Numbered from the stretch's first letter, positions 7,653 to 15,486 are shown. The stretch is DNA of 32,539 nt from Tabrizicola sp. (GCA_016792685.1 JAEULQ010000072.1:1-32539), one strand, 5' to 3'. Program-made: numbers and translations. Notes: generated from the sequence alone by a model not told the origin.

Positions 7653-8063
7653 ATGAACATTGTTGATACCGCTGCCGGTAACCCGGCTTTCTCGACGCTT
7701 GTTTCGGCCATCAAGGCCGCCAATCTGGGCCAGGCTCTTGCCGCGAATGGCCCCTTCACCGTGTTCGCGCCGACGAACGAGGCTTTTGCCAAGCTTCCGG
7801 CTGGCACCGTCGAGGATCTGGTCCTTCCTGCCAACAAGGACAAGTTGACCAAGATCCTGAAACTGCATGTCGTTTCGGGCAAGCACATGGCGTCGGAGTT
7901 CACCGGCAAGACCGCCGACATTGCCACGCTTGGCGGTGAAAAGGTCACTGTCACGGGCAAGGACGGTTCGGTTCATGTCGGCAAGGCCAAGGTCAGCTCG
8001 GCCGATCTCAACGCCTCGAATGGCGTGATCCATGTGATCGACACCGTGATGATGCCCGCCTGA
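7653..8063 (+). CDS. Single-domain fasciclin (FAS1) protein
   Basis: 136 residues that are essentially one FAS1 domain: the H1-like box [17 protein letters not shown] (residues 33-49), the central LKLHVVSGK segment, and the C-terminal [15 protein letters not shown] (H2-like) box. FAS1 domains usually mediate extracellular adhesion, but this protein starts directly at the domain with no signal peptide or membrane segment. A clear ribosome-binding site (AAAAGGA, 6 bp spacing) supports the start. It has its own leader hairpin and intrinsic terminator, so it looks like an independent unit inserted between sugar operons. Function unknown. Confidence 0.85.
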   Translation: MNIVDTAAGNPAFSTLVSAIKAANLGQALAANGPFTVFAPTNEAFAKLPAGTVEDLVLPANKDKLTKILKLHVVSGKHMASEFTGKTADIATLGGEKVTVTGKDGSVHVGKAKVSSADLNASNGVIHVIDTVMMPA

Positions 8064-8089
8064 ACGCGGTCAGTTGCTTAACGAGTTCG

Positions 8090-8111
8090 GGGGGCCGCAA
8101 GGCCCCCTTTT
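8090..8111 (+). terminator. Rho-independent terminator of the fasciclin gene
   Basis: GGGGGCC (8090-8096), loop GCAA, GGCCCCC (8101-8107), then TTTT. A textbook intrinsic terminator 27 bp after the stop codon. Its T-run touches the stop codon of the convergent creatininase-family gene. Confidence 0.9.
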
Positions 8112-8848
8112 CACGCGACCAGCCCAAGACAGCTTCGCAGGTGCTTTAGGGCGATCTCCGTTCCGCTTTCTCCCAGGTCGCGGGTCGCTTGTGGTGCGGT
8201 CTCGGTGTACCACAGCCCCCCGGCGTTGGCCCGGTCCATTGCCACCGTTTCGGGCGCCAAGGCCTGCATCAGGGCGGTTTCTCCCTTCCCGGCATGGTCG
8301 AACGGAAAGTCCGCCCCCTTCGGAAACAGCGGGTGGATGCGGATCCAGTTGAACGGGTCCTCGGCTGCCGCGTGACGTTCGTAATAGTCCGCCATCTCGC
8401 GCCTGCCCCACCAGCCGGCGCCGCGCTCGACCTCCAGATACCGAAAGATCGCGTTGCGCGCGCCCAGACGGAAAGTCAGGTCGGTCGGCATCCCTTGCGC
8501 GAAATTCTCGGTCTGGTGGTGGATCACACCGTGGATATTGCGAAAGCCGCCCGCCAGCAGCGCCGCGAACAGCCCCTCGACCATCGGCAAGAGGGCCGAG
8601 GCATCCACATGCAGCGTCCCCGTCCCCTCCGGACCGGCGACTGCGTGGCTTGCCGCGCCATAGGCGAAGGACGGCAGGAGAACGACCTCATCTTCCAGCC
8701 GCGACAGAACCTCGGTCACCGCAAGAAGATCGACGCCCGAAGGCAGGTGCTCGCCATGATATTCCATCACGCCGATCGGCAGAACGAAGGGCACGCCCTG
8801 GCGCTGAGCGTCACGCAACTCCTCTGGGCGCATCCGCTCGAACCGCAT
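8111..8848 (-). CDS. Creatininase-family metal-dependent hydrolase
   Basis: 245 residues, the usual size of creatininase/creatinine amidohydrolase proteins. The N-terminal metal motif LPIGVMEYHGEHLPSGVD supplies the Glu, His and Asp ligands, and the later DHAGKGETALMQAL matches the family's HAGxxET block. The segment that normally reads NGHGGN or NGHYEN is HHQTEN here, keeping the Glu but changing the surroundings of the bridging His. The ATG overlaps the kinase stop by one base (TGATG), so the two are translationally coupled. Members hydrolyse cyclic amides, and related enzymes open other rings; in this operon a lactone, lactam or cyclic ketone derived from a sugar is a reasonable but unproven substrate. 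Confidence 0.85.
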   Translation of the reverse strand: MRFERMRPEELRDAQRQGVPFVLPIGVMEYHGEHLPSGVDLLAVTEVLSRLEDEVVLLPSFAYGAASHAVAGPEGTGTLHVDASALLPMVEGLFAALLAGGFRNIHGVIHHQTENFAQGMPTDLTFRLGARNAIFRYLEVERGAGWWGRREMADYYERHAAAEDPFNWIRIHPLFPKGADFPFDHAGKGETALMQALAPETVAMDRANAGGLWYTETAPQATRDLGESGTEIALKHLRSCLGLVA

Positions 8849-10326
8849 CAGCTCGCGCCCAACTGATGGGCGATGTCACGGCTGGCGCGGTAGAAGGCCT
8901 TCCAAAGCGGGTATTGCTTGCGGTAGGTTGCCACCGCCTCCGGCGCGACCCGCGTGGCAACCGGATTCCAGCGGACGATGTCGCCCTCCTCAACCAGCCC
9001 GACGGAAAGTGCAGCAAGGAACGCGTCGCCATAGCTCGCCCCGATGGTCTTGTCGCACACCTCTTGCACCGCGCCGCACAGGTCCGAAGTCGCCTGCAGC
9101 CAAAGCGCGTTCTTAGTCCCGCCGCCCACAGCCCGCACGGTCCGGGGCGTGGCGCCGACCTCGGCACAGGTTTCGAAGACATGAGCCGTGCCCATCGCGA
9201 TCCCCTCCAGCACCGCCCGGTAAAGGTCGGCGCGGGTATGGGTCAGGTCAAGGCCGAAGAACGCCCCCTTGGCCTTCGGATCATGAATCGGCGTCCGCTC
9301 GCCCGAGAAATACGGAAGGCAGATCAACCCCTTGGCCCCCTTTGGGCTGTCGGCGGCCTCTGCCGCCAACTGGGCGAAGTCCGCGTCCCGTGCCAACTGA
9401 TCGCGGAACCAATGCGTCAGCGTCCCGCTGGTCGCAAGGCCGGCCATCGACGCATGTTGCCCGGGGAAAAGCCAGGGCGCATACCAAAGCCGCGGGTCAC
9501 GCACCGGTTGGTCGGTCACCTGGATGATGAAGATGGTCGAGCCATACATCAGCATCATCTCGCCCGGGCTCGCGACACCGACGCTTACCGCCTCGGCCGC
9601 CGCGTCGATGGTGCCGCAGGTGACCGGCGTGCCTTCGGCAAGGCCAGTTTCAGCCGCCGCTGCGGTGGTCACATGGCCCGCGATTTCGGTCGACCACATC
9701 AGGCGGGGAAGACGCTCCAGGGGAAGGATGTCGGCGAGGTCGGCAGTCCAGTCCTGCAGCCCCACGTCATAGAGCGGCGAGAAATTGGCCGCCGTGTAAT
9801 GATCGATGACGTAGTCCCCGGTCAGTTTCCAAGTCAGGTAGCTGGTCGAGGTCAGTACCTTCGCGGTCCTGGCAAACAGCTCGGGATGCGTCTCCTTCAG
9901 CCACAGGATCTTCGGCCCCACCGACTGCGAGGTCAGCGCGTTGCCGCAATGTGCAAGGATCCGATCCTCGCCGATCGCCGCATTCAGCGCCGCGATCTGC
10001 GCCGTTGCCCGCGTGTCCACGCCATAAAGGACACCGTTCATCAGCGGGGCGCCTGCAGCGTCGACCGGCAGCATGCAGGGGCCGATGGCACTGGCCGCGA
10101 TGGCCTTGATCTCTTTCGGGTCCACTCCCGATTGGGCGAGCAAGGCCTTGGTCACATGGACAAAATCGCCCCACCAGTCCTCCTCGGCCCGGTGTTCAGC
10201 CCAGCCCGGACGCGGGACCAGCATCTTGTGCGGGCGGGTGGCGGTGGCAAGGATCGTACCGTCCGGCGTGACCAGCACGCCCTTGGTCTCGAATGTGCCG
10301 ATGTCGATGCCAAGGGTACAGGTCAT
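8848..10326 (-). CDS. FGGY-family carbohydrate kinase (xylulokinase-like)
   Basis: 492 residues, typical FGGY length. The N-terminal phosphate-binding loop GIDIGTFETKGVL (residues 6-18), the GVDTRA catalytic segment (about residue 103), GPKILWLKETHPELF (about 137) and the C-terminal adenosine motif RAVGGGTKNALWLQATSDL (about 415) are all present. It phosphorylates a ketose or polyol in the cytoplasm; specificity (xylulose, ribulose, erythritol and others) cannot be read from these motifs. The start overlaps the M42 peptidase stop (ATGA) and the end overlaps the creatininase start, so it is in the middle of a tightly coupled operon. Confidence 0.88.
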   Translation of the reverse strand: MTCTLGIDIGTFETKGVLVTPDGTILATATRPHKMLVPRPGWAEHRAEEDWWGDFVHVTKALLAQSGVDPKEIKAIAASAIGPCMLPVDAAGAPLMNGVLYGVDTRATAQIAALNAAIGEDRILAHCGNALTSQSVGPKILWLKETHPELFARTAKVLTSTSYLTWKLTGDYVIDHYTAANFSPLYDVGLQDWTADLADILPLERLPRLMWSTEIAGHVTTAAAAETGLAEGTPVTCGTIDAAAEAVSVGVASPGEMMLMYGSTIFIIQVTDQPVRDPRLWYAPWLFPGQHASMAGLATSGTLTHWFRDQLARDADFAQLAAEAADSPKGAKGLICLPYFSGERTPIHDPKAKGAFFGLDLTHTRADLYRAVLEGIAMGTAHVFETCAEVGATPRTVRAVGGGTKNALWLQATSDLCGAVQEVCDKTIGASYGDAFLAALSVGLVEEGDIVRWNPVATRVAPEAVATYRKQYPLWKAFYRASRDIAHQLGAS

Positions 10327-11399
10327 CGGGTCAGACTCAGGTCCGGGGTGATGCGGTCGAGCATGAGGTCAAGGAGCCGGGTCAGCCCGTCAAGATCGGC
10401 CAGATCGACGACCTCAAGCGCGGAATGCGAATAGCGCATGGGGAAGCCCACATCGAGACAGGCCACTCCTTCCGGCCCCATGAACTGGATGTAGGAAAGG
10501 TCGGTCAGCGCGCCGGTATGGGCCGAACGCTGCAGGGCCAGCCCGCCCCCGGCTGCGGCATCTTCGGCCAGTTGCACGAGTGCGGGATGCGGAATGACGC
10601 CGTTCAGGGTTCCGCGCCCGTGGAAGGAATAAAGACTGATGCCGGGGCCACCGCCCAGGGCAACGTCACCGCGATGGGTCATGTCCGGCGTGTCGCAGGC
10701 CAAAAGAAGGTCGATCTGCAGGGCGATGTCCGGCGCAAGCGCCGTGGCCGCGGGCAGGACGCCGCGCAGGTTGAACTCCTCCTGCACCGACCAGACGAGA
10801 TGCAACGTCGGGCCGGGCTTGCCGATCCGCGCTGCCGCAAGTGCCAAAAGTACGGCACATCCCGCCCGGTCGTCGACCGAGGTTCCGGCAAGCCGAGCCC
10901 CGGCAAGGTCCAGAACGCGCGGCAGGTAGGTCACCGGAGTCCCGATCCTCACCCCCGCGGCCTGCGCCTCTGCCGCCGAGGCAAAGCCCGCATCGACGTA
11001 AAGTTCGGCATAGGGCAGGACCTTGTACTTTTCCTCCGGTCCCGTAGCGTGATGCGACTTGTTGGCGATGATGCCGGGCAGATCGCCCTTGTCAGTGCAC
11101 AGCACCACGGCCTGCGCCGGAAGCGCCCGTTCCGGCACGCCGCCAAGGCGTTCCAGGCGGATCAGGCCGTTCGGCTCCACTTTGCGGACGACAAAGCCCA
11201 ACTGGTCCATATGGGTGAAGACCATGACCGAAGGCAGGGCGGGATCGCCCGGGATGGTGCAGCTCAGGTTGCCAAGCCGGTCCGAGCGGTGCGCAAGGCC
11301 CATCCGATCGAGATGCCCCGCTATCGCGCGGGCCACTCGCGTTTCATGGCCGGACAGGCCAGGGATCAGCATCAGTTCGGTCAGGGTCTCGCGGATCAT
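10323..11399 (-). CDS. M42-family metallopeptidase (SgcX/FrvX/YsdC-like)
   Basis: 358 residues, normal for M42 di-metal aminopeptidases. The metal and catalytic residues appear intact: THMDQLGF (His and Asp), SVDDRAG (bridging Asp), VQEEFNLRG (catalytic and ligand Glu), ACDTPD (Asp) and MRYSHSALE (His near the C-terminus). The open frame continues upstream to 11507, but that stretch only translates a palindrome cluster; ATG 11399 with GCGAGG before it gives the normal MIRETLTELMLIPGLSGHE start. M42 homologues recur in sugar operons (E. coli sgcX, frvX), where their substrate is unknown. It lies downstream of a BtpA/SgcQ gene, as in the sgc gene set, and overlaps the FGGY kinase by 4 bp. Confidence 0.88.
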   Translation of the reverse strand: MIRETLTELMLIPGLSGHETRVARAIAGHLDRMGLAHRSDRLGNLSCTIPGDPALPSVMVFTHMDQLGFVVRKVEPNGLIRLERLGGVPERALPAQAVVLCTDKGDLPGIIANKSHHATGPEEKYKVLPYAELYVDAGFASAAEAQAAGVRIGTPVTYLPRVLDLAGARLAGTSVDDRAGCAVLLALAAARIGKPGPTLHLVWSVQEEFNLRGVLPAATALAPDIALQIDLLLACDTPDMTHRGDVALGGGPGISLYSFHGRGTLNGVIPHPALVQLAEDAAAGGGLALQRSAHTGALTDLSYIQFMGPEGVACLDVGFPMRYSHSALEVVDLADLDGLTRLLDLMLDRITPDLSLTR

Positions 11400-11414
11400 T
11401 GGGGCCTCGCGCAG

Positions 11415-11482
11415 GCAAATTCCTTCGAAGGAATTTGCAATTTTCTTCGAAGAAAATTGTCCGGAATTTTCGAAAATTCCGG
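11415..11482. repeat. Cluster of three abutting perfect palindromes centred on TTCGAA
   Basis: Palindrome 1 spans 11415-11438 (24 bp, half GCAAATTCCTTC), palindrome 2 spans 11438-11459 (22 bp, half CAATTTTCTTC) and palindrome 3 spans 11461-11482 (22 bp, half CCGGAATTTTC). All are perfect and centred on TTCGAA, with centres 22 and 23 bp apart. They fill the 97-bp gap between the BtpA-family and M42 genes of one operon and are AT-rich in a GC-rich region. Possible roles are an mRNA processing or attenuation element, a REP/BIME-like repeat, or a multi-dimer protein-binding array. Confidence 0.9.
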
Positions 11483-11496
11483 CGCTGCACTGGCCG

Positions 11497-12309
11497 TCAT
11501 GCCCCACCTCTCGCCGCCCGCGCGCGGTCCATGAAGTCCTTCGCCCGCTCCGGGTCCACTGCCGCCCAGGTATCGCCGCCCTGCTTCAGGGCCGAGCCCA
11601 CGATGCATCCATCCGCGATCCGCAGCACCTCGGCCACGGTGGCATGCTTGACGCCGGTATTGGCCAACACAGGTGTCGTCGGCAGCACCCGCTTTACCGC
11701 CTCCAGATCCTCCATCCGCGCCGCCTCACCGGTGATCGCGCCCGAGACGAGCACCGCATCGGGCACCGAGGAGAAGACCGCCGAGCGTGCCCGGTCTGCC
11801 AGAGACCGGGGGTCGAGCGAGCCCGCGAATTCGGCCGACACGTTGTAGAGCGTGGCGACATCCCCCACCCCCAGCCGCGCGCCATAGCGCCGGGCTGCTC
11901 CGGCATCCGGGGCCCAGAGGCCCATGTCGCTGGCATAGGTGCCGGTGAAGATCTCACGCACGAAAGCGGCCCCCGTTGCCGCCGCCAATGCCATCGTCGC
12001 CATCGGATCCCAAAGCACGTTGACGCCGAAGGGCACGGTGATCCGATCCCGCAGTCGGCCGATCACATAGGCCATCGTCGCGGTCGAGGCCGTATCGACC
12101 TTAAGCTCATAGGGCCGGTCGTTCTCGTTCCCGAACATCACCGCATCGACGCCCGCCGCCTGCAGGGCGGCAAGGTCGGCCTCGGCGCCGCGCAGGATCG
12201 CCGCCACGCCCCCCGCCGCATCGTGCAAGGGCGTGCCTGGCATTGCCCCAAGATGGACCATGGCTATCACGGGCTTCTTCCGCCCGAAGACCGTCTCGAA
12301 CCGAGTCAT
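11497..12309 (-). CDS. BtpA/SgcQ-family protein
   Basis: 270-residue TIM-barrel protein of the BtpA family. The N-terminal PVIAMVHLGAMPGTPLHD is the diagnostic opening, followed by GVDAVMFGNENDRPY, PFGVNVLWDPMATMALA and the C-terminal TPVLANTGVKHATVAEVLRIADGCIVGSALK barrel-end phosphate-loop-like segment. GGGAAGGGAGAG precedes the ATG. BtpA was linked to photosystem I stability in cyanobacteria, while SgcQ of E. coli sits in a sugar operon; no enzymatic activity is established that I can cite. It is the first gene of the leftward operon under the operator at 12370. Its fold and the absence of a recognisable aldolase in the cluster make a lyase role worth considering. Confidence 0.85.
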   Translation of the reverse strand: MTRFETVFGRKKPVIAMVHLGAMPGTPLHDAAGGVAAILRGAEADLAALQAAGVDAVMFGNENDRPYELKVDTASTATMAYVIGRLRDRITVPFGVNVLWDPMATMALAAATGAAFVREIFTGTYASDMGLWAPDAGAARRYGARLGVGDVATLYNVSAEFAGSLDPRSLADRARSAVFSSVPDAVLVSGAITGEAARMEDLEAVKRVLPTTPVLANTGVKHATVAEVLRIADGCIVGSALKQGGDTWAAVDPERAKDFMDRARAARGGA

Positions 12310-12369
12310 GACTCTCTCCCTTCCCCTGACGCTAGCGCGAAAGACCTTGGCCGGGAAGCCTGCAGCATA

Positions 12370-12381
12370 CTAGCATGTCAG
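12370..12381. promoter_or_regulatory. Operator 2: CTAGCATGTCAG (variant putative GntR site)
   Basis: Matches CTAACATGTTAG at 10 of 12 positions and keeps the CATG core, the outer CT/AG and the flanking AT at 12367-12368. It lies in the 91-bp gap between the divergent BtpA-family gene and the aldo/keto reductase. On the minus strand it is directly followed by TATGCT, the same juxtaposition of palindrome and -10-like hexamer (TATGAT) seen at operator 1. Confidence 0.6.
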
Positions 12382-12400
12382 AAGAAGACGGGAGGCGCGC

Positions 12401-13423
12401 ATGCAGGCAAGACGGCAATGGGACCGACTGGGAAATGGCGGGGTGTCGTTCACCGAACTCGGCTTCGGTGCGGCGCCGCTCGGCAACCTCTTCCGGGCGA
12501 TCACCGAGCCCGAGGCCCAGGCAATCCTCGAGGGCGCATGGGCCGCCGGGGTGCGGTATTTCGATACGGCACCGCTCTACGGGCTGGGCCTGTCCGAGAC
12601 CCGCCTGAACCATTTCCTGCGCGGAAAGTCGCGAGATGACTTTGTGATCTCGACCAAGGTCGGTCGCATCCTGCAAGTCACCGCGCCGGACAAGCGTGAC
12701 GGGTTCGGAAAATGGGTCGATGTCCCCGCCCGCCGCGAGATCTATGATTACAGCCACGACGGGGTGCTGCGCAGCCTGGAGTTCAGCCTGGAACGGCTCG
12801 GGCTGGACCGCGTCGACATCCTCTATGCCCATGACCTCGACATCTTCAACCATGGCACCTTCGACGCGATGCTGGCGCGGCTTGAAGAGTTCATGGCGGG
12901 CGGCTACCGCGCCCTTTGTCGGCTGCGCGACGAGGGGGTGATCAAGGCCTTCGGCGCTGGGCTGAACGAGACCGAGCCCTGCGACTGGCTGATGGCGCGT
13001 GGGGATTTTGATATCTTCCTTCTCGCCGGGCGCTACACGCTCTTGGAACAGGGTGCGCAGGGCTTCATGGACCGTGCGGCGGCAAAGGGAGTGGGGGTCG
13101 TGATCGGCGGGCCCTACAATTCGGGCATCCTGGCCACTGGGCCACGCCCTGGCGCCCACTACAATTACGCACCTGCCCCAAAGGCAGTGATGGACCGCGC
13201 CGGGCGGCTGCAGGAAATCTGCGAAGCCCATGACGTCCGTCTCGTTGACGCGGCCTTCCGCTTCCCTCTGCTTCATCCTGCGACCGTCAGCGTGATCCCC
13301 GGAGGTCAGGGCCAGGCGGACATGGCCAGCAATGTGCAGGCAGCGGCAGCGCAGATTCCGCAGGCGCTATGGCAAGACCTGGCTGCCGAGGGGCTGATCC
13401 CCAAGGCTCTGCTTCAACCCTGA
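12401..13423 (+). CDS. Aldo/keto reductase, D-threo-aldose (L-fucose) 1-dehydrogenase-like
   Basis: 340-residue NAD(P)-dependent oxidoreductase of the AKR superfamily. The catalytic tetrad is visible: Asp55 and Tyr60 in FDTAPLYG, Lys86 in STKVG and His144 in LYAHD. The beginning LGFGAAPLGNLF and the SETRLNHFLRGKSRDDFVISTKVGR pattern resemble D-threo-aldose/L-fucose dehydrogenases, which oxidise an aldose at C1 to the lactone. GGGAGG lies 5 bp before the ATG. It is transcribed alone, divergently from the BtpA operon. A C1 oxidation step fits with a sugar-acid dehydratase (16262) and candidate ring-opening hydrolases encoded nearby. Confidence 0.87.
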   Translation: MQARRQWDRLGNGGVSFTELGFGAAPLGNLFRAITEPEAQAILEGAWAAGVRYFDTAPLYGLGLSETRLNHFLRGKSRDDFVISTKVGRILQVTAPDKRDGFGKWVDVPARREIYDYSHDGVLRSLEFSLERLGLDRVDILYAHDLDIFNHGTFDAMLARLEEFMAGGYRALCRLRDEGVIKAFGAGLNETEPCDWLMARGDFDIFLLAGRYTLLEQGAQGFMDRAAAKGVGVVIGGPYNSGILATGPRPGAHYNYAPAPKAVMDRAGRLQEICEAHDVRLVDAAFRFPLLHPATVSVIPGGQGQADMASNVQAAAAQIPQALWQDLAAEGLIPKALLQP

Positions 13424-13426
13424 CCG

Positions 13427-13441
13427 CCGCCAGTCTGGCGG
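13427..13441. terminator. Hairpin between convergent genes
   Basis: CCGCCAG-T-CTGGCGG, a 7-bp perfect inverted repeat three bases after the aldo/keto reductase stop. The remaining 13442-13613 gap holds further short hairpins (GCGGT/ACCGC near 13443; GGGGGT-TTCAC-ACCCCC near 13506; CGGTT-TCTAG-AACCG near 13530) and no gene. Together they probably terminate both converging transcripts; no clear U-run follows. Confidence 0.45.
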
Positions 13442-13613
13442 AGCGGTTTCACCGCAAGTCTTTCCTCTCGCCTCTGCGCGCAGGCGCGCAACCGGCTCGG
13501 GCGGCGGGGGTTTCACACCCCCATGCCAGCGGTTTCTAGAACCGGTGGCGAGACCTCTGGCATACCCCGTGGGATAGTTGCAGACAGGAAGATGAAGAAG
13601 TCGCCTGGCCCGA

Positions 13614-14507
13614 TCAGCCGCCCTGCAGCCGAGCGCGGATCGCGGCTTCGGTGATCGAGGCCCTGCGGTCATGGGCGAGGCTTACATGCAGCGCGGCGGC
13701 GGCCTGACCGAAGGCGGCGGCACCCTGCAGGCTTGCCCCGCGCGCCCATTCTGCAGCAAGCGCCCCGATGAATGCGTCCCCCGCCCCATGGGTCGAGACG
13801 ACCTGCACCGGCTGCGCGGCTTCAGCCCTGGTCGTGCTGCCCTCGGAGAGAACCAGGCCGTCACCCCCCAGGGTCACGATCACCGCTGCCGGACCAAGCG
13901 AGCGAAGCGCCAGGGCGGCGTCTTGCGCATCAAGGCCGGCCTCCTCCCGGCCAAGAAGTCCGGCGGCCTCGCCCCGGTTGACGACCAGAAGGTCGATCTG
14001 CCGCATGAGCGCGGGGGCAACCGGGCGGGCCGGGGCGGCATTCAGAAGGACCCGTATCCCCGCTGACCGGGCGCGGGTGGCCAGTGCCAAGTTCGCAGGC
14101 TCCGGGATTTCGCTTTGCAGAAGGAGGAGCGCACAGTCCTTGGGAAAGGTCACCGCAGCAGGATCAAAGGCAAGGTTTGCGGCCGAGACGATGACTGCGC
14201 CATATCCGCCATCCGGCAATGAAATCGCCACCGACATGCCAGAGGCACCTGGATGGGTCTGGACCTGCCCCTGCCCGACCTCTGCTGCCCGCAGCGCCGT
14301 GCGCAGCACCTCGGCGCTGGCGTCACTGCCCACCGCCCCAGCCATTTCGGACCTGGCCCCGGCGCGGGCCACCGCCACGGCCTGGTTGCCACCTTTGCCG
14401 CCAAAGACATAGCGCACGGCCGTGCCGACCAGGGTCTGGTCGACGCGCGGCAGAGACGGGGCTTCGACCACAACGTCATGGTGCAATGACCCCGCGCAGA
14501 GGATCAC
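13614..14507 (-). CDS. PfkB-family carbohydrate kinase (ribokinase-like)
   Basis: About 297 residues with the family motifs GGKGGNQAVAVARAG, NAAPARP, TLGGDGLVL and the signature THGAGDAFIGALA, whose Asp (about residue 244) is the catalytic base. The frame opens further upstream to 14624, but that overlaps the preceding gene by more than 100 bp; GTG 14507 (MILCAGSLHHDVVVEAPSLP) gives the normal kinase N-terminus 14 bp after the upstream stop. It is the last gene of the gntR-TIM barrel-kinase operon. It resembles the other ribokinase here only at family level; a 2-keto-3-deoxy sugar acid or a pentose are possible substrates. Confidence 0.85.
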   Translation of the reverse strand: MILCAGSLHHDVVVEAPSLPRVDQTLVGTAVRYVFGGKGGNQAVAVARAGARSEMAGAVGSDASAEVLRTALRAAEVGQGQVQTHPGASGMSVAISLPDGGYGAVIVSAANLAFDPAAVTFPKDCALLLLQSEIPEPANLALATRARSAGIRVLLNAAPARPVAPALMRQIDLLVVNRGEAAGLLGREEAGLDAQDAALALRSLGPAAVIVTLGGDGLVLSEGSTTRAEAAQPVQVVSTHGAGDAFIGALAAEWARGASLQGAAAFGQAAAALHVSLAHDRRASITEAAIRARLQGG

Positions 14508-14520
14508 CGGCCCTGTGGCA

Positions 14521-15486
14521 TCACGCGCCAAGGAGGGCCGCCATGACCAGCGTGGTCGCTGCTGCCGCATCCTGCCGGGCTTGGGCGGCGGCAAGGGCCG
14601 GGTCCACCGCCAGTCGCGCAGCAAGATCGATCAGGCGGTCGGTCAGGCGGATATTGGCGCGGGATTCCGCGACCGGGTCGATGCCGGAGTGATCGGGGAA
14701 AGTGTCGAAATAGATGACCCCGGCATAGCCGATCCGGGCCAGCGCCACGAGAAGCTCGACCGTCTGCACCGGATGAACCGCACCCGCGATCAGCCCATCG
14801 TCGCGCTTGCCGTAGCCGTCGTTCAGATGCAGGCCCAGGATCCGGCTTTTCCGCGCCGCAAGCATCGCGGATTTGGCCGGCATTTCGCCCGCGTAGAGCA
14901 TATGCGCAAAGTCGAGTGTCACTCCGGTATTGGCGCGCCCCACTTCGGCCAGGGCCAGAAGGGTCGTCGCCATGTCGGGCATCAGCGCATGGGCGCGCGG
15001 CTCGTTCGGCTTGTATTCCACTGCGACGTCGATGGCCGGATTGTGGTCTGCCACTTCGGCCAAGGCAGAGATCGTGTCGTCCCACATCCGACCGTAGTCC
15101 GCCTGGAAGCTGTAGTCGAACCCGTCCTGCCCCATCCAGAGCGTCATCTGACTGCCACCCATTTCCGCGCAGGCATCGATGCCACGTCTGGTCAGATCGA
15201 TGGCGGCCCGGCGCAAGTCCGGATCAGGGTGGGTGAAAGCGCCAAGCCTGAACCCGTCCTCGGTGTAGTAGCGCATCGCAAGGCCGTTCAGGACCAGCCC
15301 CTGGTCGGTCAGAAGCCGCGACAGTGCCACCGGATCGTGCGCGGCAAAATGGTCGGGATAGTTGAGATCGGCCGCCGAAAGCCCGCCCACCCGACCCGCG
15401 CCGGCAAGCATGTCGGCCACGGTCCCGCCCTTCACCTTGAAGGCGTTCAGCCGAGCGGCATAGCGGGGGCGGTTCAAACGCGTCAT
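14521..15486 (-). CDS. Xylose isomerase-like TIM-barrel sugar isomerase/epimerase
   Basis: 321-residue cytoplasmic protein of the AP-endonuclease-2/sugar isomerase fold. Divalent-metal ligands of this fold can be picked out: Glu in VAVEYKPNEPR, Asp and His in TLDFAHMLYAG, His in GLHLNDG, and an acidic residue in YFDTFP. The first two-thirds (RYAARLNAFKV, FAAHDP, GLAMRYY, FRLGAFTHPD) resemble L-rhamnose isomerase-like and ketose 3-epimerase-like families rather than xylose isomerase itself. The ATG overlaps the gntR stop by ATGA, so it is coupled to its regulator. It probably interconverts an aldose and ketose or epimerises a ketose or keto-acid in the pathway. Confidence 0.82.
   Translation of the reverse strand: MTRLNRPRYAARLNAFKVKGGTVADMLAGAGRVGGLSAADLNYPDHFAAHDPVALSRLLTDQGLVLNGLAMRYYTEDGFRLGAFTHPDPDLRRAAIDLTRRGIDACAEMGGSQMTLWMGQDGFDYSFQADYGRMWDDTISALAEVADHNPAIDVAVEYKPNEPRAHALMPDMATTLLALAEVGRANTGVTLDFAHMLYAGEMPAKSAMLAARKSRILGLHLNDGYGKRDDGLIAGAVHPVQTVELLVALARIGYAGVIYFDTFPDHSGIDPVAESRANIRLTDRLIDLAARLAVDPALAAAQARQDAAAATTLVMAALLGA

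Noticed and set aside
8650-10434. 594-codon open frame on the plus strand opposite the FGGY kinase
   Set aside because: No domain or ribosome-binding site, Arg/Gly/His-rich; the kinase on the other strand has complete family motifs.
11415-11482. CRISPR-like array
   Set aside because: The three palindromes have different arms, no spacers between them and no cas genes nearby.
11400-11507. 36-residue N-terminal extension of the M42 protein
   Set aside because: It translates the palindrome cluster and overlaps the BtpA gene; ATG 11399 has a ribosome-binding site and gives the standard M42 N-terminus.
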